In this document: in pieces, positions 40,198 through 49,418 of the stretch
Position numbering within the stretch: position 1 is the first letter of the stretch
Layout of the letters: each line of letters starts with the position of its first letter
NCBI GenBank assembly: GCA_041485885.1
Contig: JBGPKL010000004.1
Span: forward strand, 1 to 64,000
DNA: 64,000 bases
Direction of reading: 5' to 3'
Origin: JACQFZ01 sp041485885
GTDB taxonomy: Bacteria > Pseudomonadota > Gammaproteobacteria > Acidiferrobacterales > Sulfurifustaceae
Notes under the pieces: model-generated
The model's database searches: none
The model's input: only the letters and a program-made list of their open reading frames with translations
Told to the model about the DNA's origin: nothing
Translations under genes and position numbers: made by a program

Positions 40198-42099
40198 TCA
40201 TTTGGGAAGCGGAATGACGCTCGGATCGATCGGCGTGCAGTGCAGCTTCTCGACGAGCGCGCGACGGCGCGTCAGCACGGCGCGCTGGTTGATGTAGCCC
40301 TTGTCGGTGATCTCGCCCGCGTCGATGGATGGCGGTTCGGCCATCAGCAGCGCGCGCGTGGCGTATGTCGAGGATCCGCTGCCGTTGTGTTTCAGCGCCG
40401 CCATGCAGGCGGCGACGTTGCGGCGCACCGCCGCGTGCGCGAGCACTTGTTCGGTAGGAGCGTCGGCTGGGAGGTCGGTGCAAAGCGCGCGGCACGCCGC
40501 GACGTTCGGGAAAATCAAAAAGCCGATCTCATTGAGATCATGCCCGACAATAACGACGTCCTGCGCCACCGAGGCAAGCAGCGTGACCGCCTTGACGCGC
40601 AGCGCCCCGACGCTCACCCACGTGCCGGTGGCGAGCTTGAAGTCCTCCGCGACGCGACCGTCGAACAGAAGCCCGCGTTCCGGATGCGCCGGATCGATGA
40701 AGCGCATCGCGTCGCCGGTGACATAGAAGCCTTCGGCGTCGAAGTGCTTCGACGTGAGATCGTGACGTTTCCAATAGCCCGGCGTGACGTTCGGTCCGCG
40801 CACGCGCACCTCGAGCTTGTCGCCGTTGGGCAATAGTTTCAGCTCGTTCCCGGGCAGCGGGACGCCGACCACGCCGGAGAATTCGGCTTGAAAGTGACAA
40901 CTGGTAACGGCCGGCGCGGTCTCCGTCAGTCCCCACGACGACACCATCGCCACTTTCAGTCCAAGCGCGTCGAACGAAAGCGACTCCAGCGCCGCCCAAA
41001 GATTTTGCGGCAGCGCCGCGGCCGCGTAGAAAATCAATTGCAGACGACTGAAGAAATTGCGCCGCAACGCCGCATCCGTCCGCAGCGCCGCGATCAGCAT
41101 GTCGAAACCGCGCGGCACGTTGAAGTACACCGTGGGTGCGATCTCGCGTAGATTCGCGACCGTTTGATCGAACCATCCCGGCAGCGGACGTCCGGTGTCG
41201 ATGTAGAGCGTTCCGCCGTGACACAAAATAATATTGAAATTGTGATTTCCGCCGAAGGTGTGATTCCACGGCAGCCAGTCGACGATAACGGGCGGAGTCT
41301 GCTTCAGAAACGGCCACACCTGCGCCATCGCCTGTTGGTTGGAGCACAACATGCGCTGCGTGTTTATCACACCCTTGGGCTCACCGGTCGATCCGGAGGT
41401 GAAGAGGAATTTCGCGATCGTATCGGGAGTGACCGCCGCGTACGCGCGCTCCACCGCCGCGTCATCCGATTCGCTTAAGAGCGCCGAGAACGCGAGCGCG
41501 CCGGGAATCGTTTCGCCGCGGCTGCTTCGCACGATTCGCGCGTCGTGCAGGCCGCTGACCGCCGACAGTGCCGGCGCGTAACGCGCGCCATCGGCGACGA
41601 AGACCAAGCCGGGGCGCGTCAGCGCGAAAATGCTTTTCAGCTTGCCGAAATCTCTCGACATCAGCGCATACGCCGAGGAGATCGGCACGACCGGAAGGCC
41701 GACATGCATCGCCGCGAGCGCGAGCAAGCCATGCTCGATGCTGTTGTCGGAGAGAATCGCGATCGGTCGTTCGACGGATAAATCCTGTTTCAGCAGCCAG
41801 GCCGCGATACGCCGTACGCGGCTCAGCGTTTCGCCGTAGGTAACACCGCTCCATCTTCCATCGGCGCCGCGTTCCATGAGAAAAACGCGATCCGGCGCCA
41901 CGCGCGCCCAGTGAACCAAGTACTCGTTGATGCAGCGCGCATGCGGTTCAAGCGCCACCGTCGAGCGTAGAAGCATGGCGCCGTCGGCGCGGCGCTCGAG
42001 CTCGACCGCGACCGGTGCAAACAGCCGCGCCGGGTCGCGCGCGACGCCGGCCGTGTCGCCGGCGGATCGGCTTACCGGCTGGCGCTGATCCGCTTCCAT
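40198..42099 (-). CDS. Feruloyl-CoA synthase-like AMP-dependent acid:CoA ligase
   Basis: 633 residues with ANL-superfamily motifs: the P-loop FLFTSGSTGEPKGVI, DWLPWNHTFGGNHNFNIIL, the TPGYWKR region and the FDGRVAEDFKLATG hinge. The WLPWNHTFGGN segment with the following GGTLYID is characteristic of the feruloyl-CoA synthase group, which activates ferulate, coumarate or related acids with ATP and CoA. The start overlaps the substrate-binding-protein gene by 28 bases, so the two are translationally coupled. The BoxR-like regulator downstream fits control by the CoA product. Confidence 0.85.
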   Translation of the reverse strand: MEADQRQPVSRSAGDTAGVARDPARLFAPVAVELERRADGAMLLRSTVALEPHARCINEYLVHWARVAPDRVFLMERGADGRWSGVTYGETLSRVRRIAAWLLKQDLSVERPIAILSDNSIEHGLLALAAMHVGLPVVPISSAYALMSRDFGKLKSIFALTRPGLVFVADGARYAPALSAVSGLHDARIVRSSRGETIPGALAFSALLSESDDAAVERAYAAVTPDTIAKFLFTSGSTGEPKGVINTQRMLCSNQQAMAQVWPFLKQTPPVIVDWLPWNHTFGGNHNFNIILCHGGTLYIDTGRPLPGWFDQTVANLREIAPTVYFNVPRGFDMLIAALRTDAALRRNFFSRLQLIFYAAAALPQNLWAALESLSFDALGLKVAMVSSWGLTETAPAVTSCHFQAEFSGVVGVPLPGNELKLLPNGDKLEVRVRGPNVTPGYWKRHDLTSKHFDAEGFYVTGDAMRFIDPAHPERGLLFDGRVAEDFKLATGTWVSVGALRVKAVTLLASVAQDVVIVGHDLNEIGFLIFPNVAACRALCTDLPADAPTEQVLAHAAVRRNVAACMAALKHNGSGSSTYATRALLMAEPPSIDAGEITDKGYINQRAVLTRRRALVEKLHCTPIDPSVIPLPK

Positions 42100-43250
42100 C
42101 CGCCGTTCTCCGAGCGGATCAGCGCGTACGCGCGCTCGTCGTGACCGTAGTGGTCCTTGGCGCTCATGTTGAAGACACCGTGGGTGCCGACCATCTCGCG
42201 CGTCGATTCGATCGCGTCGCGCAGCGCCTGGCGAAATTCCGCCGTGCCGGGCTTCGCTTTCTTCAGTGCCGTCGGCGCCGCGAGTTTCAACACCTGGCAG
42301 GCGTCGTACATATGGCCGCCGAAAGAAGAAACCGAGCCGGCGCCGAATTTATTTTCGTACAACTTGGTGTACTCGAGCGCGACTTTTTTCGACGGGTGCG
42401 AATCCGGCAATTGATCCGCAACGACGATCGGCCCGATCGGAAACACCGTGCCGTCGACCGCCTTGCCGCCGATTTGCAGGAACGCTTTGCTGACCGCGCC
42501 GTGGCTCTGGTAGAACTTGCCCTTGTAGCCGCGCTCGATGAGTGTCATTTGCGGCAGCGCTGCGGGCGTGCCGGAACCGACGATGAGAACCGCGTCGGGG
42601 TTCGCCGAGAGAATCTTGAGTGCTTGCCCGGTAACGCTGGTATCGGTACGGTTGAAGCGCTCGACGACGGTTATCTCGATGCCAGTGCCCGCGAGCTCGG
42701 CCTTGGTTCCGTTCAAGAAGCTCTCGCCGAAGCTGTCGGCGTAACCGATGAAGCCGAGCGTCTTCACGTTGTTCGCTTTCATGTGCGCCACCAGCGCTTT
42801 TGCCATCAAGTCGCTGCTCTGTGGCATGCGAAACGCCCACGCGTCCTTGGCCGGATCGGTGTAGGGCGTCGGCGCGAGCGTCAACTGCGGTGTCTTCGTT
42901 TCGGCGGCGACCTCCGTCATCGCCAACGCACCCGGCGTGCTCGAGGAGCCGATGAAGAGGTCCACCTTATCCTCGGTCGCGAACTTGCGTGCGTTCTTGG
43001 TGACCTGCGATGGGTCGGTGGCGTCGTCCAGCACAATGTAATTGATTTTCTGCCCCGCGATCGTCGTCGGACAGAGCGTCACGGTATTTTTCTCCGGAAT
43101 ACCGAGCACCGCCGCCGGGCCGGTGGCGGATAGGGATACGCCGACGTTGATGTCCGCGACGGCCGGCGCGGCGATTGCCCCGGTCAGTGCAAGCGCAAGA
43201 GCGGTCCGGCGGGCGAAGGCGTTGCGTCGTTGGTCGGTGAACATGTGCAT
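42072..43250 (-). CDS. Periplasmic substrate-binding protein of an aromatic-acid/branched-chain-type ABC transporter
   Basis: ATG 43248-43250 is chosen for the AGGAGG just upstream; a longer frame to 43358 adds unrelated residues. The 392-residue product has a signal (RTALALALTGAIAAPAVA) and the Leu/Ile/Val-binding fold: INVGVSLSATGPAAVLGIPE, LFIGSSSTPGALAMTEVAAE, ADSFGESFLNGT and SVSSFGGHMYDACQVL. In aromatic degraders such proteins bind hydroxycinnamates or benzoates. It is divergent from LivH/LivMG/LivF, and the four proteins together make one importer. Confidence 0.9.
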   Translation of the reverse strand: MHMFTDQRRNAFARRTALALALTGAIAAPAVADINVGVSLSATGPAAVLGIPEKNTVTLCPTTIAGQKINYIVLDDATDPSQVTKNARKFATEDKVDLFIGSSSTPGALAMTEVAAETKTPQLTLAPTPYTDPAKDAWAFRMPQSSDLMAKALVAHMKANNVKTLGFIGYADSFGESFLNGTKAELAGTGIEITVVERFNRTDTSVTGQALKILSANPDAVLIVGSGTPAALPQMTLIERGYKGKFYQSHGAVSKAFLQIGGKAVDGTVFPIGPIVVADQLPDSHPSKKVALEYTKLYENKFGAGSVSSFGGHMYDACQVLKLAAPTALKKAKPGTAEFRQALRDAIESTREMVGTHGVFNMSAKDHYGHDERAYALIRSENGGWKRISASR

Positions 43251-43333
43251 AATCCCTCCTGGCGATGGTTTGACGTTGCTGCGCGCCCCGGCAACGGGAG
43301 TGGCGCGGGTTGAACCGGCGAATAGCGGACGCT

Positions 43334-43375
43334 TACTATAGGAGAAGCATATCGCCAAGTAAATATTTTATAGTA
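43334..43375. promoter_or_regulatory. Inverted repeat in the divergent ABC-transporter regulatory region
   Basis: TACTATA (43334-43340) and TATAGTA (43369-43375) are inverted repeats 28 bases apart in the 197-bp space between the divergent substrate-binding protein and livH genes. The area is much AT-richer than its surroundings (AAATATTTTATAG). It is a good place for a regulator, probably the BoxR-like protein, to control both directions. Confidence 0.45.
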
Positions 43376-43447
43376 GTCTTCGCGCCGCTCCGGACGCTCC
43401 TTGCCGATGCCCGCTCGATGGCGGCGTGAAACGATGAGACAACGATA

Positions 43448-44488
43448 ATGGATGGAGTCATCGCCGCTATCTTGATCCAAGACGGCATCACGAACGGCGC
43501 GATCTACGCGCTTATCGCGCTCGCGTTGGTGCTGGTGTTCGCGGTGACGCGGGTGATCTTCGTCCCGCAAGGCGAATTCGTTTCCTACGGCGCGCTCACG
43601 GTCGCGGCGTTGCAGCTCAAGCAAGTCCCGGGGACGGTGTGGCTGTTGCTCGGCGCTGGCATCGTCACCGCGCTCCTCGAGCTCTACGCCGTGGCACGAG
43701 CGCGCGAATTTCGGCGCGTTCCGCGCATCCTGGCGCTCTACGTGGGTTATCCGGTTTTGATGCTGGTGTCGACTCGTTGGCTCGCCCCGCTCGACCTTCC
43801 TCAGCTCGTCCAAGTCGCCATCATGTTGTTGCTGGTGGTGCCGCTGGGGCCGATGGTTTACCGCCTGGCGTACCAGCCGCTCGCCGAGGCGTCGGTACTG
43901 GTGCTCTTCATCGTCTCCATTGCCGTGCACTTCGCGCTGACGGGGTTCGGGCTCGTTTTCTTCGGCGCCGAAGGCTCGCGCACGCTGCCTTTTTTCGACG
44001 GGCGCTTCGATGTCGGTGCGATCGCGATATCCGGACAGAGCTTGTTCGTGTTCGCTGCAAGCAGCGCGTTGATCGTCCTGCTTTACCTTTTCTTCGGACG
44101 CACGTTCTATGGCAAGGCGCTGCGGGCGACCGCGGTCAACCGCCTCGGCGCGCGGCTGATCGGTATGAGCATCACTTTTTCGGGCAAGCTGACGTTTACG
44201 CTCGCCGCTCTGATCGGTGCGATTTCTGGAATCCTCATCGCGCCGATCACCGCCATCTACTACGATTCCGGTTTTCTAATCGGGCTCAAAGGGTTCGTCG
44301 CCGCCATCATCGGCGCGCTCGCGAGCTATCCATTGGCCGCCGCGGGGGCGATATTGGTCGGCCTAATGGAGGCTTTCGCGTCCTACTGGGCGAGCCCTTA
44401 TAAAGAAGTCATCGTGTTTACGCTCATCATTCCCGTGTTGCTGTGGCGTTCGCTCACGAGCACGCACGTGGAGGAAGAAGAGGAATAG
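43448..44488 (+). CDS. LivH-type ABC transporter permease
   Basis: 346 residues with about eight membrane helices, including YALIALALVLVFAVTRVIFV at the N-terminus and AGAILVGLMEAFASYWASPY at the end. The LivH/LivM family segment GKALRATAVNRLGARLIGMS contacts the ATPases. It starts the plus-strand half of the divergent transporter cluster and ends one base before the LivMG gene. Its partner permease is the N-terminal half of the next protein. Confidence 0.9.
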   Translation: MDGVIAAILIQDGITNGAIYALIALALVLVFAVTRVIFVPQGEFVSYGALTVAALQLKQVPGTVWLLLGAGIVTALLELYAVARAREFRRVPRILALYVGYPVLMLVSTRWLAPLDLPQLVQVAIMLLLVVPLGPMVYRLAYQPLAEASVLVLFIVSIAVHFALTGFGLVFFGAEGSRTLPFFDGRFDVGAIAISGQSLFVFAASSALIVLLYLFFGRTFYGKALRATAVNRLGARLIGMSITFSGKLTFTLAALIGAISGILIAPITAIYYDSGFLIGLKGFVAAIIGALASYPLAAAGAILVGLMEAFASYWASPYKEVIVFTLIIPVLLWRSLTSTHVEEEEE

Positions 44489-44489
44489 C

Positions 44490-46256
44490 GTGCACCACCG
44501 CTCGGTGTTCCTCGTTGCGCCGGTCCTAGTCGCTGCGTCGATCCCGGTGATTCCCGTCACGCCGGAATATTGGATCACGCTGCTCAACTACATCGGTCTT
44601 TACAGCGTCGTCGCGATCGGCCTGGTGCTGCTGACCGGAGTCGGCGGGCTCATTTCATTCGGCCAGGCGGCGTTCGTCGGGATCGGCGCGTTCACGACCG
44701 GGTATCTGACGACTCGCCACGGTTTTTCGCCGTGGCTCACGCTGCCGATCGGTATGTTGTTCACCGCCGTATCCGCTTACGTGATCGGCGCCGTTACGCT
44801 TAGACTTTCCGGGCCGTATCTTCCGCTCAGCACCATCGCGTGGGGCATCAGCCTTTACTTTTTGTTCGGCAATCTCGATTGGCTCGGCCGGCACGACGGC
44901 TTGACCGGCATTCCGTCGCTCGATTTTTTCGGCTGGACGCTCGTGAGCGGTCGCCGTTACTACTACCTCATTTGGTTCGTCGTGTTCCTGGCGATCGTGG
45001 CGACGCAAAATCTGCTCGACTCACGCCCGGGACGCGCGATTCGGGCGCTGCGCGGCACGGTCATGGCCGAGTCCTGCGGTGTCGCGACCGCGCGTTACAA
45101 GATGCTCATCTTCGTGTACGCCGCCTCGCTCGCGTCTATTTCCGGTTGGCTCTATGCGCATATGCAGCGCGCGGTGAACCCATCGCCCTTTGGCCTGCAA
45201 GCCGGCATCGAATATTTGTTCATGGTCGTCATCGGCGGCGCCGGGCATGTGTGGGGCGCGGTGCTCGGCGCTGGATTGCTGACGGTCGTGAAGGACAAGC
45301 TGCAAGATGTTTTGCCGAAGCTCTTCGGTAGCAACGGGAATTTCGAAATCATCGTTTTCGGTGTGCTGATGGTGCTCATATTGCAATACGCGCGCGAAGG
45401 CATATGGCCCCGCGTGCTGCGCCGATGGCCGAGCCGCCGTCCCATCGAGCGGCGCTCGCCCGCCGTCGAGCTGCCGCGACGCGAACGACCGAAAGCGGGG
45501 CAGTCGATTCTCGAAGTGAAGGCGGCGCGCAAGGAATTCGGCGGCCTCGTCGCGGTGAACGACATCGACTTCACGATGCGCGCGGGAGAAATTCTCGGCC
45601 TGATCGGCCCGAACGGCGCGGGTAAAAGCACGCTGTTCGACGTGATCACCGGCGTCACGAGGCCGAGCAGCGGAGTCGTGTCGTTCCGCGGCATTCGCAT
45701 CGATCGGCGCGCCGCGAGAGACATCGCCTATCTGGGTATCGGGCGTACCTTTCAACACGTACGGCTCTTGCCCGGCATGAGCGTGCTGGAAAACGTCGCG
45801 CTCGGCGGACATCAGCGCGCGCGCCGGGGAGCGATCGCCGCGATGCTACGTCTCGACCGCACGCAGGAGGCACAGCTTTTTTCCGAGGCGACGCGTCAGC
45901 TTGAGCGCGTCGGGCTCGGCGCGCACGTGCATGAGCCGGCGGGCAATCTTTCGCTCGGACAGCAGCGCCAGGTCGAGATCGCGCGTGCTCTGTGCGCCGA
46001 CCCGGTGCTGTTGTTGCTCGATGAGCCGGCCGCCGGCCTGCGCTATCGGGAGAAGCGATCGCTGGCGGGCGTGCTCCGAGGCTTGAAGGACGAGGGCATG
46101 AGTATTTTGCTGGTCGAGCACGATATGGATTTCGTCATGGGATTGGTCGATCGCCTCGTCGTCATGGACTTCGGGGTGAAGCTCGCCGAAGGGTTGCCGC
46201 AAGACGTCCAGAGAAATCCCGCGGTGCTCGAGGCCTATCTCGGCGGCGTCGCCTAA
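44490..46256 (+). CDS. Fused LivM permease and LivG ATPase
   Basis: 588 residues from a GTG start. Residues 1-~310 are a LivM permease (GVGGLISFGQAAFVGIGAFT; FVYAASLASISGWLYAHMQR; VIGGAGHVWGAVLGAGLL). After a linker at ~310-330, residues ~335-588 are a LivG ATPase (Walker A LIGPNGAGKSTLFDVITG; Q-loop LGIGRTFQHVRLLPGMSVLE; signature NLSLGQQRQVEIARAL; Walker B LLLLDEPAAGL). In Escherichia coli these are two genes. The fusion is frequent among aromatic-acid uptake systems. The next gene, LivF, starts 4 bases later. Confidence 0.92.
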   Translation: MHHRSVFLVAPVLVAASIPVIPVTPEYWITLLNYIGLYSVVAIGLVLLTGVGGLISFGQAAFVGIGAFTTGYLTTRHGFSPWLTLPIGMLFTAVSAYVIGAVTLRLSGPYLPLSTIAWGISLYFLFGNLDWLGRHDGLTGIPSLDFFGWTLVSGRRYYYLIWFVVFLAIVATQNLLDSRPGRAIRALRGTVMAESCGVATARYKMLIFVYAASLASISGWLYAHMQRAVNPSPFGLQAGIEYLFMVVIGGAGHVWGAVLGAGLLTVVKDKLQDVLPKLFGSNGNFEIIVFGVLMVLILQYAREGIWPRVLRRWPSRRPIERRSPAVELPRRERPKAGQSILEVKAARKEFGGLVAVNDIDFTMRAGEILGLIGPNGAGKSTLFDVITGVTRPSSGVVSFRGIRIDRRAARDIAYLGIGRTFQHVRLLPGMSVLENVALGGHQRARRGAIAAMLRLDRTQEAQLFSEATRQLERVGLGAHVHEPAGNLSLGQQRQVEIARALCADPVLLLLDEPAAGLRYREKRSLAGVLRGLKDEGMSILLVEHDMDFVMGLVDRLVVMDFGVKLAEGLPQDVQRNPAVLEAYLGGVA

Positions 46257-46259
46257 GCG

Positions 46260-47009
46260 ATGAGCGACACGATCCTGTCGGCGAAAAACCTGTCGGTCAG
46301 CTACGGCAAAGTCGAAGCGTTGCACCAGGCGAGTATCGAGGTGCACGCGGGCAAAATCGTTACGGTGATAGGCCCGAACGGCGCCGGCAAGTCGAGCCTG
46401 TTGAGTGCGCTCATGGGTGTGTTGCCGTATTACGGCAGCGCCAAAGGCGAAATCACCTACGACGGTAAGTCGATCAACGGCCGCCCCGCCGAAGACCGTG
46501 TGGCGGCCGGGATGTGCCTGGTGCCGGAGAAGCGCGAACTCTTCGCGACCATGAGTGTCGAGGACAATCTGCTGCTCGGAAGTTTTCGTCGTTACCGGGC
46601 CGGAGAAAAAAATTTCGCCGACGAGATCGACCGCGTCTACGAGATTTTTCCGCGTCTGAAGGAGCGGCGCGCGCAGGATGCCGGCACGTTATCGGGCGGC
46701 GAGCGGCAGATGCTCGCGCTCGGACGCGCCCTGATGGCGCGTCCGCGGTTGCTCATGTTGGACGAGCCGAGCCTCGGGTTGGCGCCGCTGATCGTGCAGG
46801 AAATCTTTCACGTGATCGTTCGGTTGCGCGAAAACGGCATTGCCATCCTGCTCGTCGAGCAAAACGCGCGCGCCGCGTTGCAGGTGGCCGACTACGGTTA
46901 TGTGCTCGAGGCCGGTGACGTGGTGCTGGATGGTCCGGCAACGGCGCTCGCCCACGATCCCCGCGTTATCGAAAGCTATTTGGGCTTGGTTCGCAAAGAG
47001 CGTGACTAA
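46260..47009 (+). CDS. LivF-type ABC transporter ATPase
   Basis: 249 residues with Walker A GPNGAGKSSLLSALMG, Q-loop GMCLVPEKRELFATMSVEDN, signature LSGGERQMLALGRAL, Walker B LLMLDEPSLGLAPLI and H-loop LLVEQNA. The VPEKRELFATMSVEDNL block identifies the LivF subfamily. It completes the importer: substrate-binding protein, two permease domains and two ATPases. A strong stem-loop begins at the last base of its stop codon. Confidence 0.92.
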   Translation: MSDTILSAKNLSVSYGKVEALHQASIEVHAGKIVTVIGPNGAGKSSLLSALMGVLPYYGSAKGEITYDGKSINGRPAEDRVAAGMCLVPEKRELFATMSVEDNLLLGSFRRYRAGEKNFADEIDRVYEIFPRLKERRAQDAGTLSGGERQMLALGRALMARPRLLMLDEPSLGLAPLIVQEIFHVIVRLRENGIAILLVEQNARAALQVADYGYVLEAGDVVLDGPATALAHDPRVIESYLGLVRKERD

Positions 47010-47051
47010 GCCGGTCGAGGTTCGGTTTTTTCCGAAAGCCCTCGACCGGCT
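47009..47051 (+). terminator. Large stem-loop at the end of the ABC-transporter operon
   Basis: AGCCGGTCGAGG (47009-47020) pairs with CCTCGACCGGCT (47040-47051), and an inner TTCGG/CCGAA stem closes a TTTTTT loop. There is no U-run after the outer stem, so it may stabilise the 3' end or act as a Rho-type end instead of an intrinsic terminator. Confidence 0.5.
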
Positions 47052-47150
47052 GAGCGATGAATTTAAGGAAGATCTGATTTCATCTGATATTTATTACCCC
47101 CTCCCGGAGGGAGAGGGAATTAGTCAGCGGTCCCTTATGGAACGGAGAGT

Positions 47151-47630
47151 CTAACCGCGAACGTGCTCGTGGTGACCGATTCGACCGTGGCCGGGATGAC
47201 GGACGATCTCATCGAGCACTTTGCGCTGCTCCGGCGTCAACGCCTGTTGTAGCGTGCCGGTAGCATCGGCGAGCTGTGCCAGCTTCTGCGCGTGCGCAGC
47301 GGCCACCTGGGCGCGGAAGCGCACGACGGTGGCGGCGTCGGCATCCGCGGCCGGCCGTTGCAACCCGGTGCCGATCATTCCCTCGACGGTTTTGGCATAC
47401 GCGTTCCAGGCGCCTTGCTGCGACGCGTCGATGTTGAGGCGCTTCGCCATGCGGTCGAGACGGGCCTGGAGATGTTCGCGCATTTTGCTTTGGCGAGCTG
47501 CGGCGTCTTCGGCAACGGTCGATCGGTCGTTGGCGCTCGGTTGGCTCAACACGGGCGCGGCGGCAACGAGTGAGGCGACAACGGCGAGCACGGCGAAAGT
47601 CGGGGCGAGAAAAGTACGGTGGGGTTTCAT
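47151..47630 (-). CDS. Spy/CpxP-like periplasmic LTxxQ protein
   Basis: 159 residues with a signal peptide (APTFAVLAVVASLVAAAPVL) and a mainly helical mature chain (MREHLQARLDRMAKRLNIDA; VRFRAQVAAAHAQKLAQL). The motif LTPEQRKVLDE near the C-terminus is the LTxxQ signature of Spy/CpxP proteins, which act as ATP-independent periplasmic chaperones or envelope-stress modulators. It is monocistronic, on the strand opposite the transporter operon. Confidence 0.82.
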   Translation of the reverse strand: MKPHRTFLAPTFAVLAVVASLVAAAPVLSQPSANDRSTVAEDAAARQSKMREHLQARLDRMAKRLNIDASQQGAWNAYAKTVEGMIGTGLQRPAADADAATVVRFRAQVAAAHAQKLAQLADATGTLQQALTPEQRKVLDEIVRHPGHGRIGHHEHVRG

Positions 47631-47764
47631 GATGTGCTCCTACTGGTTTGACTCGGTAGGAGCAACAACGCGAGAGCGCGCCGAGCGTTTACAAAGAGGA
47701 CTTCGAAAGCGAAACGATCCATCAACGAAACGAACGACGCATCGCGCGGCCAGAGGTCTGGCAA

Positions 47765-48730
47765 TTACCTTACGGTGTAGCCTCGAGCTTCGAGACAAGC
47801 GCTGCTGGCTCGTTGGAAATCCAACACCTTGTCACCCACTTGATATCCGCTGGATGCGACCATGGGATCGTAACCGGTTTGTCCGACTGCCCAACTGTGA
47901 CACTCGTTGCGGTCTTTACCCTGTTGCTGTTCGTTTTGTCCATGACCGGGATAAATGTATAAGCCGTCGCCCGGTGCTTTGCTGACCGTGGACTCTGCGG
48001 TTGCACTTGCGCCGGCGGGTTGCTCCATGACTCCGCGGTTGCCGTCGCTGGTGCTGCTGGCGGGCTCCTCGGTAATGACCTCGCCCGGAGGCGGTTGCGC
48101 GACGACGTAACCTTGCGGGCTGCGGGCGTAGTAAACGTCGTTCGCGTAATAGTAAGGCGCGCCGGCTATCCACACGACCGAGGCGTAAACCGGCAAGAAC
48201 GGCACGAAGAGCCCGATCGGTGGGAAAACCGTGATGAAACGAGGGCCGTGAGCACGGAAGAAAAATCCATGTGCGAAGAAAAATCGCGTCCCATTATGTA
48301 CGAAAACTTGGTGACGAGGTGGCAGGGTCTCGACAATGCGAGGATGCGCCATTATTCGCGGCGAGGCGACCACGCGTGGTGTCATCTGACGATGTGCATC
48401 GGAAACATGCGACGGTGAGTTCGACATCGGCTGATGCGAGAAGCCACTCGATTCCGAACGCGGCGTCATCGGACGTTGCGAATCGGAAAATTGCCGCGGT
48501 GAGCTCCCCATTCCCTGCTGATGTTGGGCGCCGCCCGATTCCGATCCGTGCTGAAACCCGCCCGACCCCATCTGGCCTCCCCAGTGGCCGCCTTGACCTC
48601 CCCAGTGACCGCCCATGTCCGCGCGCGCGGTCATCTGAAAACTCAACGCGACGACCAAGCCCAGCGCTAGCGGAGTAAGAAGACGCTTGCTCGGTTCGCG
48701 CATCCGTGACATGGGTATGTAAAACCTCAC
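47765..48730 (-). CDS. Exported Gly/His/Gln-rich protein with hydrophobic FFF/PYYY core, unknown function
   Basis: 321 residues (ATG 48709, MSRMREPSKR, is an alternative start). A signal region (LTPLALGLVVALSFQMTARA) is followed by low-complexity HWGGQGGHWGGQMGSGGFQH and Met/Pro/Ser-rich repeats. A central aromatic-hydrophobic block (TRFFFAHGFFFRAHGPRFIT; VWIAGAPYYYANDVYYARSP) follows, and a C-terminal part (NECHSWAVGQTGYDP; SSACLEARGYTV) has two conserved-looking Cys. The central block resembles DUF6515-type envelope proteins. Its 3' neighbour is a glycine-zipper protein overlapping by 4 bases, so the two are probably co-expressed. Confidence 0.7.
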   Translation of the reverse strand: MRFYIPMSRMREPSKRLLTPLALGLVVALSFQMTARADMGGHWGGQGGHWGGQMGSGGFQHGSESGGAQHQQGMGSSPRQFSDSQRPMTPRSESSGFSHQPMSNSPSHVSDAHRQMTPRVVASPRIMAHPRIVETLPPRHQVFVHNGTRFFFAHGFFFRAHGPRFITVFPPIGLFVPFLPVYASVVWIAGAPYYYANDVYYARSPQGYVVAQPPPGEVITEEPASSTSDGNRGVMEQPAGASATAESTVSKAPGDGLYIYPGHGQNEQQQGKDRNECHSWAVGQTGYDPMVASSGYQVGDKVLDFQRASSACLEARGYTVR

Positions 48731-49218
48731 TTAGGCGTTACGGCAACGTTTACTCGCAGCTCGTTGCCCGGGTTATACGGCAGCTTGGTCGTGAACTTCC
48801 AGTTGTCGTATTCATACGTTACTCGGTAACCGGAAACGCGGGTCTCGAAGTTGTCGACGTTTTCACAGCGCTGAACCGGCACCGTCGTCGTCGCGCCTGC
48901 GTCGCGGTTTGCGAGGCGGTCGCCGGTGACCGCTCCGATGCCAGCACCTACGGCGCCGGCGGCGATCTTACCGTTTCCCTTACCGATCTGGCTGCCGATG
49001 ATTCCACCGGCGATCGTGCCGAGGATGGCGCCACCATAATCATGCGGCGCGGCTTGTGTTACTTCCCGGCTTTCACTCCAGCATTTCTGCGTAGGACGAT
49101 TGATCGTTTCGGTGATCGGCGATACGTTCGTAACGCGCGCGACCGCTTCGAACGCGTTCGCGGTTGCACCTACAGCCATGAGTAGAGGCACCATTATATA
49201 TGCCTTTTTCATACGCAA
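48727..49218 (-). CDS. Glycine-zipper 2TM surface-antigen-like protein
   Basis: 163 residues with a signal peptide (AYIMVPLLMAVGATANAF). The glycine zipper AILGTIAGGIIGSQIGKGNG, then AGAVGAGIGAVTGDRLA, forms the paired small-residue helices of the SlyB/17-kDa antigen type. A C-terminal beta-rich tail (VSGYRVTYEYDNWKFTTKL) follows. Such proteins sit in or near the outer membrane and are often stress-induced. It is upstream of, and overlaps, the DUF6515-like gene. Confidence 0.85.
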   Translation of the reverse strand: MRMKKAYIMVPLLMAVGATANAFEAVARVTNVSPITETINRPTQKCWSESREVTQAAPHDYGGAILGTIAGGIIGSQIGKGNGKIAAGAVGAGIGAVTGDRLANRDAGATTTVPVQRCENVDNFETRVSGYRVTYEYDNWKFTTKLPYNPGNELRVNVAVTPK

Positions 49219-49418
49219 TTCCTCTCGTTCTAAGGACCCGGGACCCGAAATGGGGGATTTAGACTAGTAACGGTATACGCCCGCCAAGGGTTGACCGGTA
49301 TCCGGAAAGATCCCCGACGCCGCTAGCGGGCTACGTTTCAAGGGCCGAGAGGGGTGTGATGGAGTAGTTAACATAGTTTACTATTGCCTATTAGAACCAA
49401 TAACCACGCCCGTCCCTC

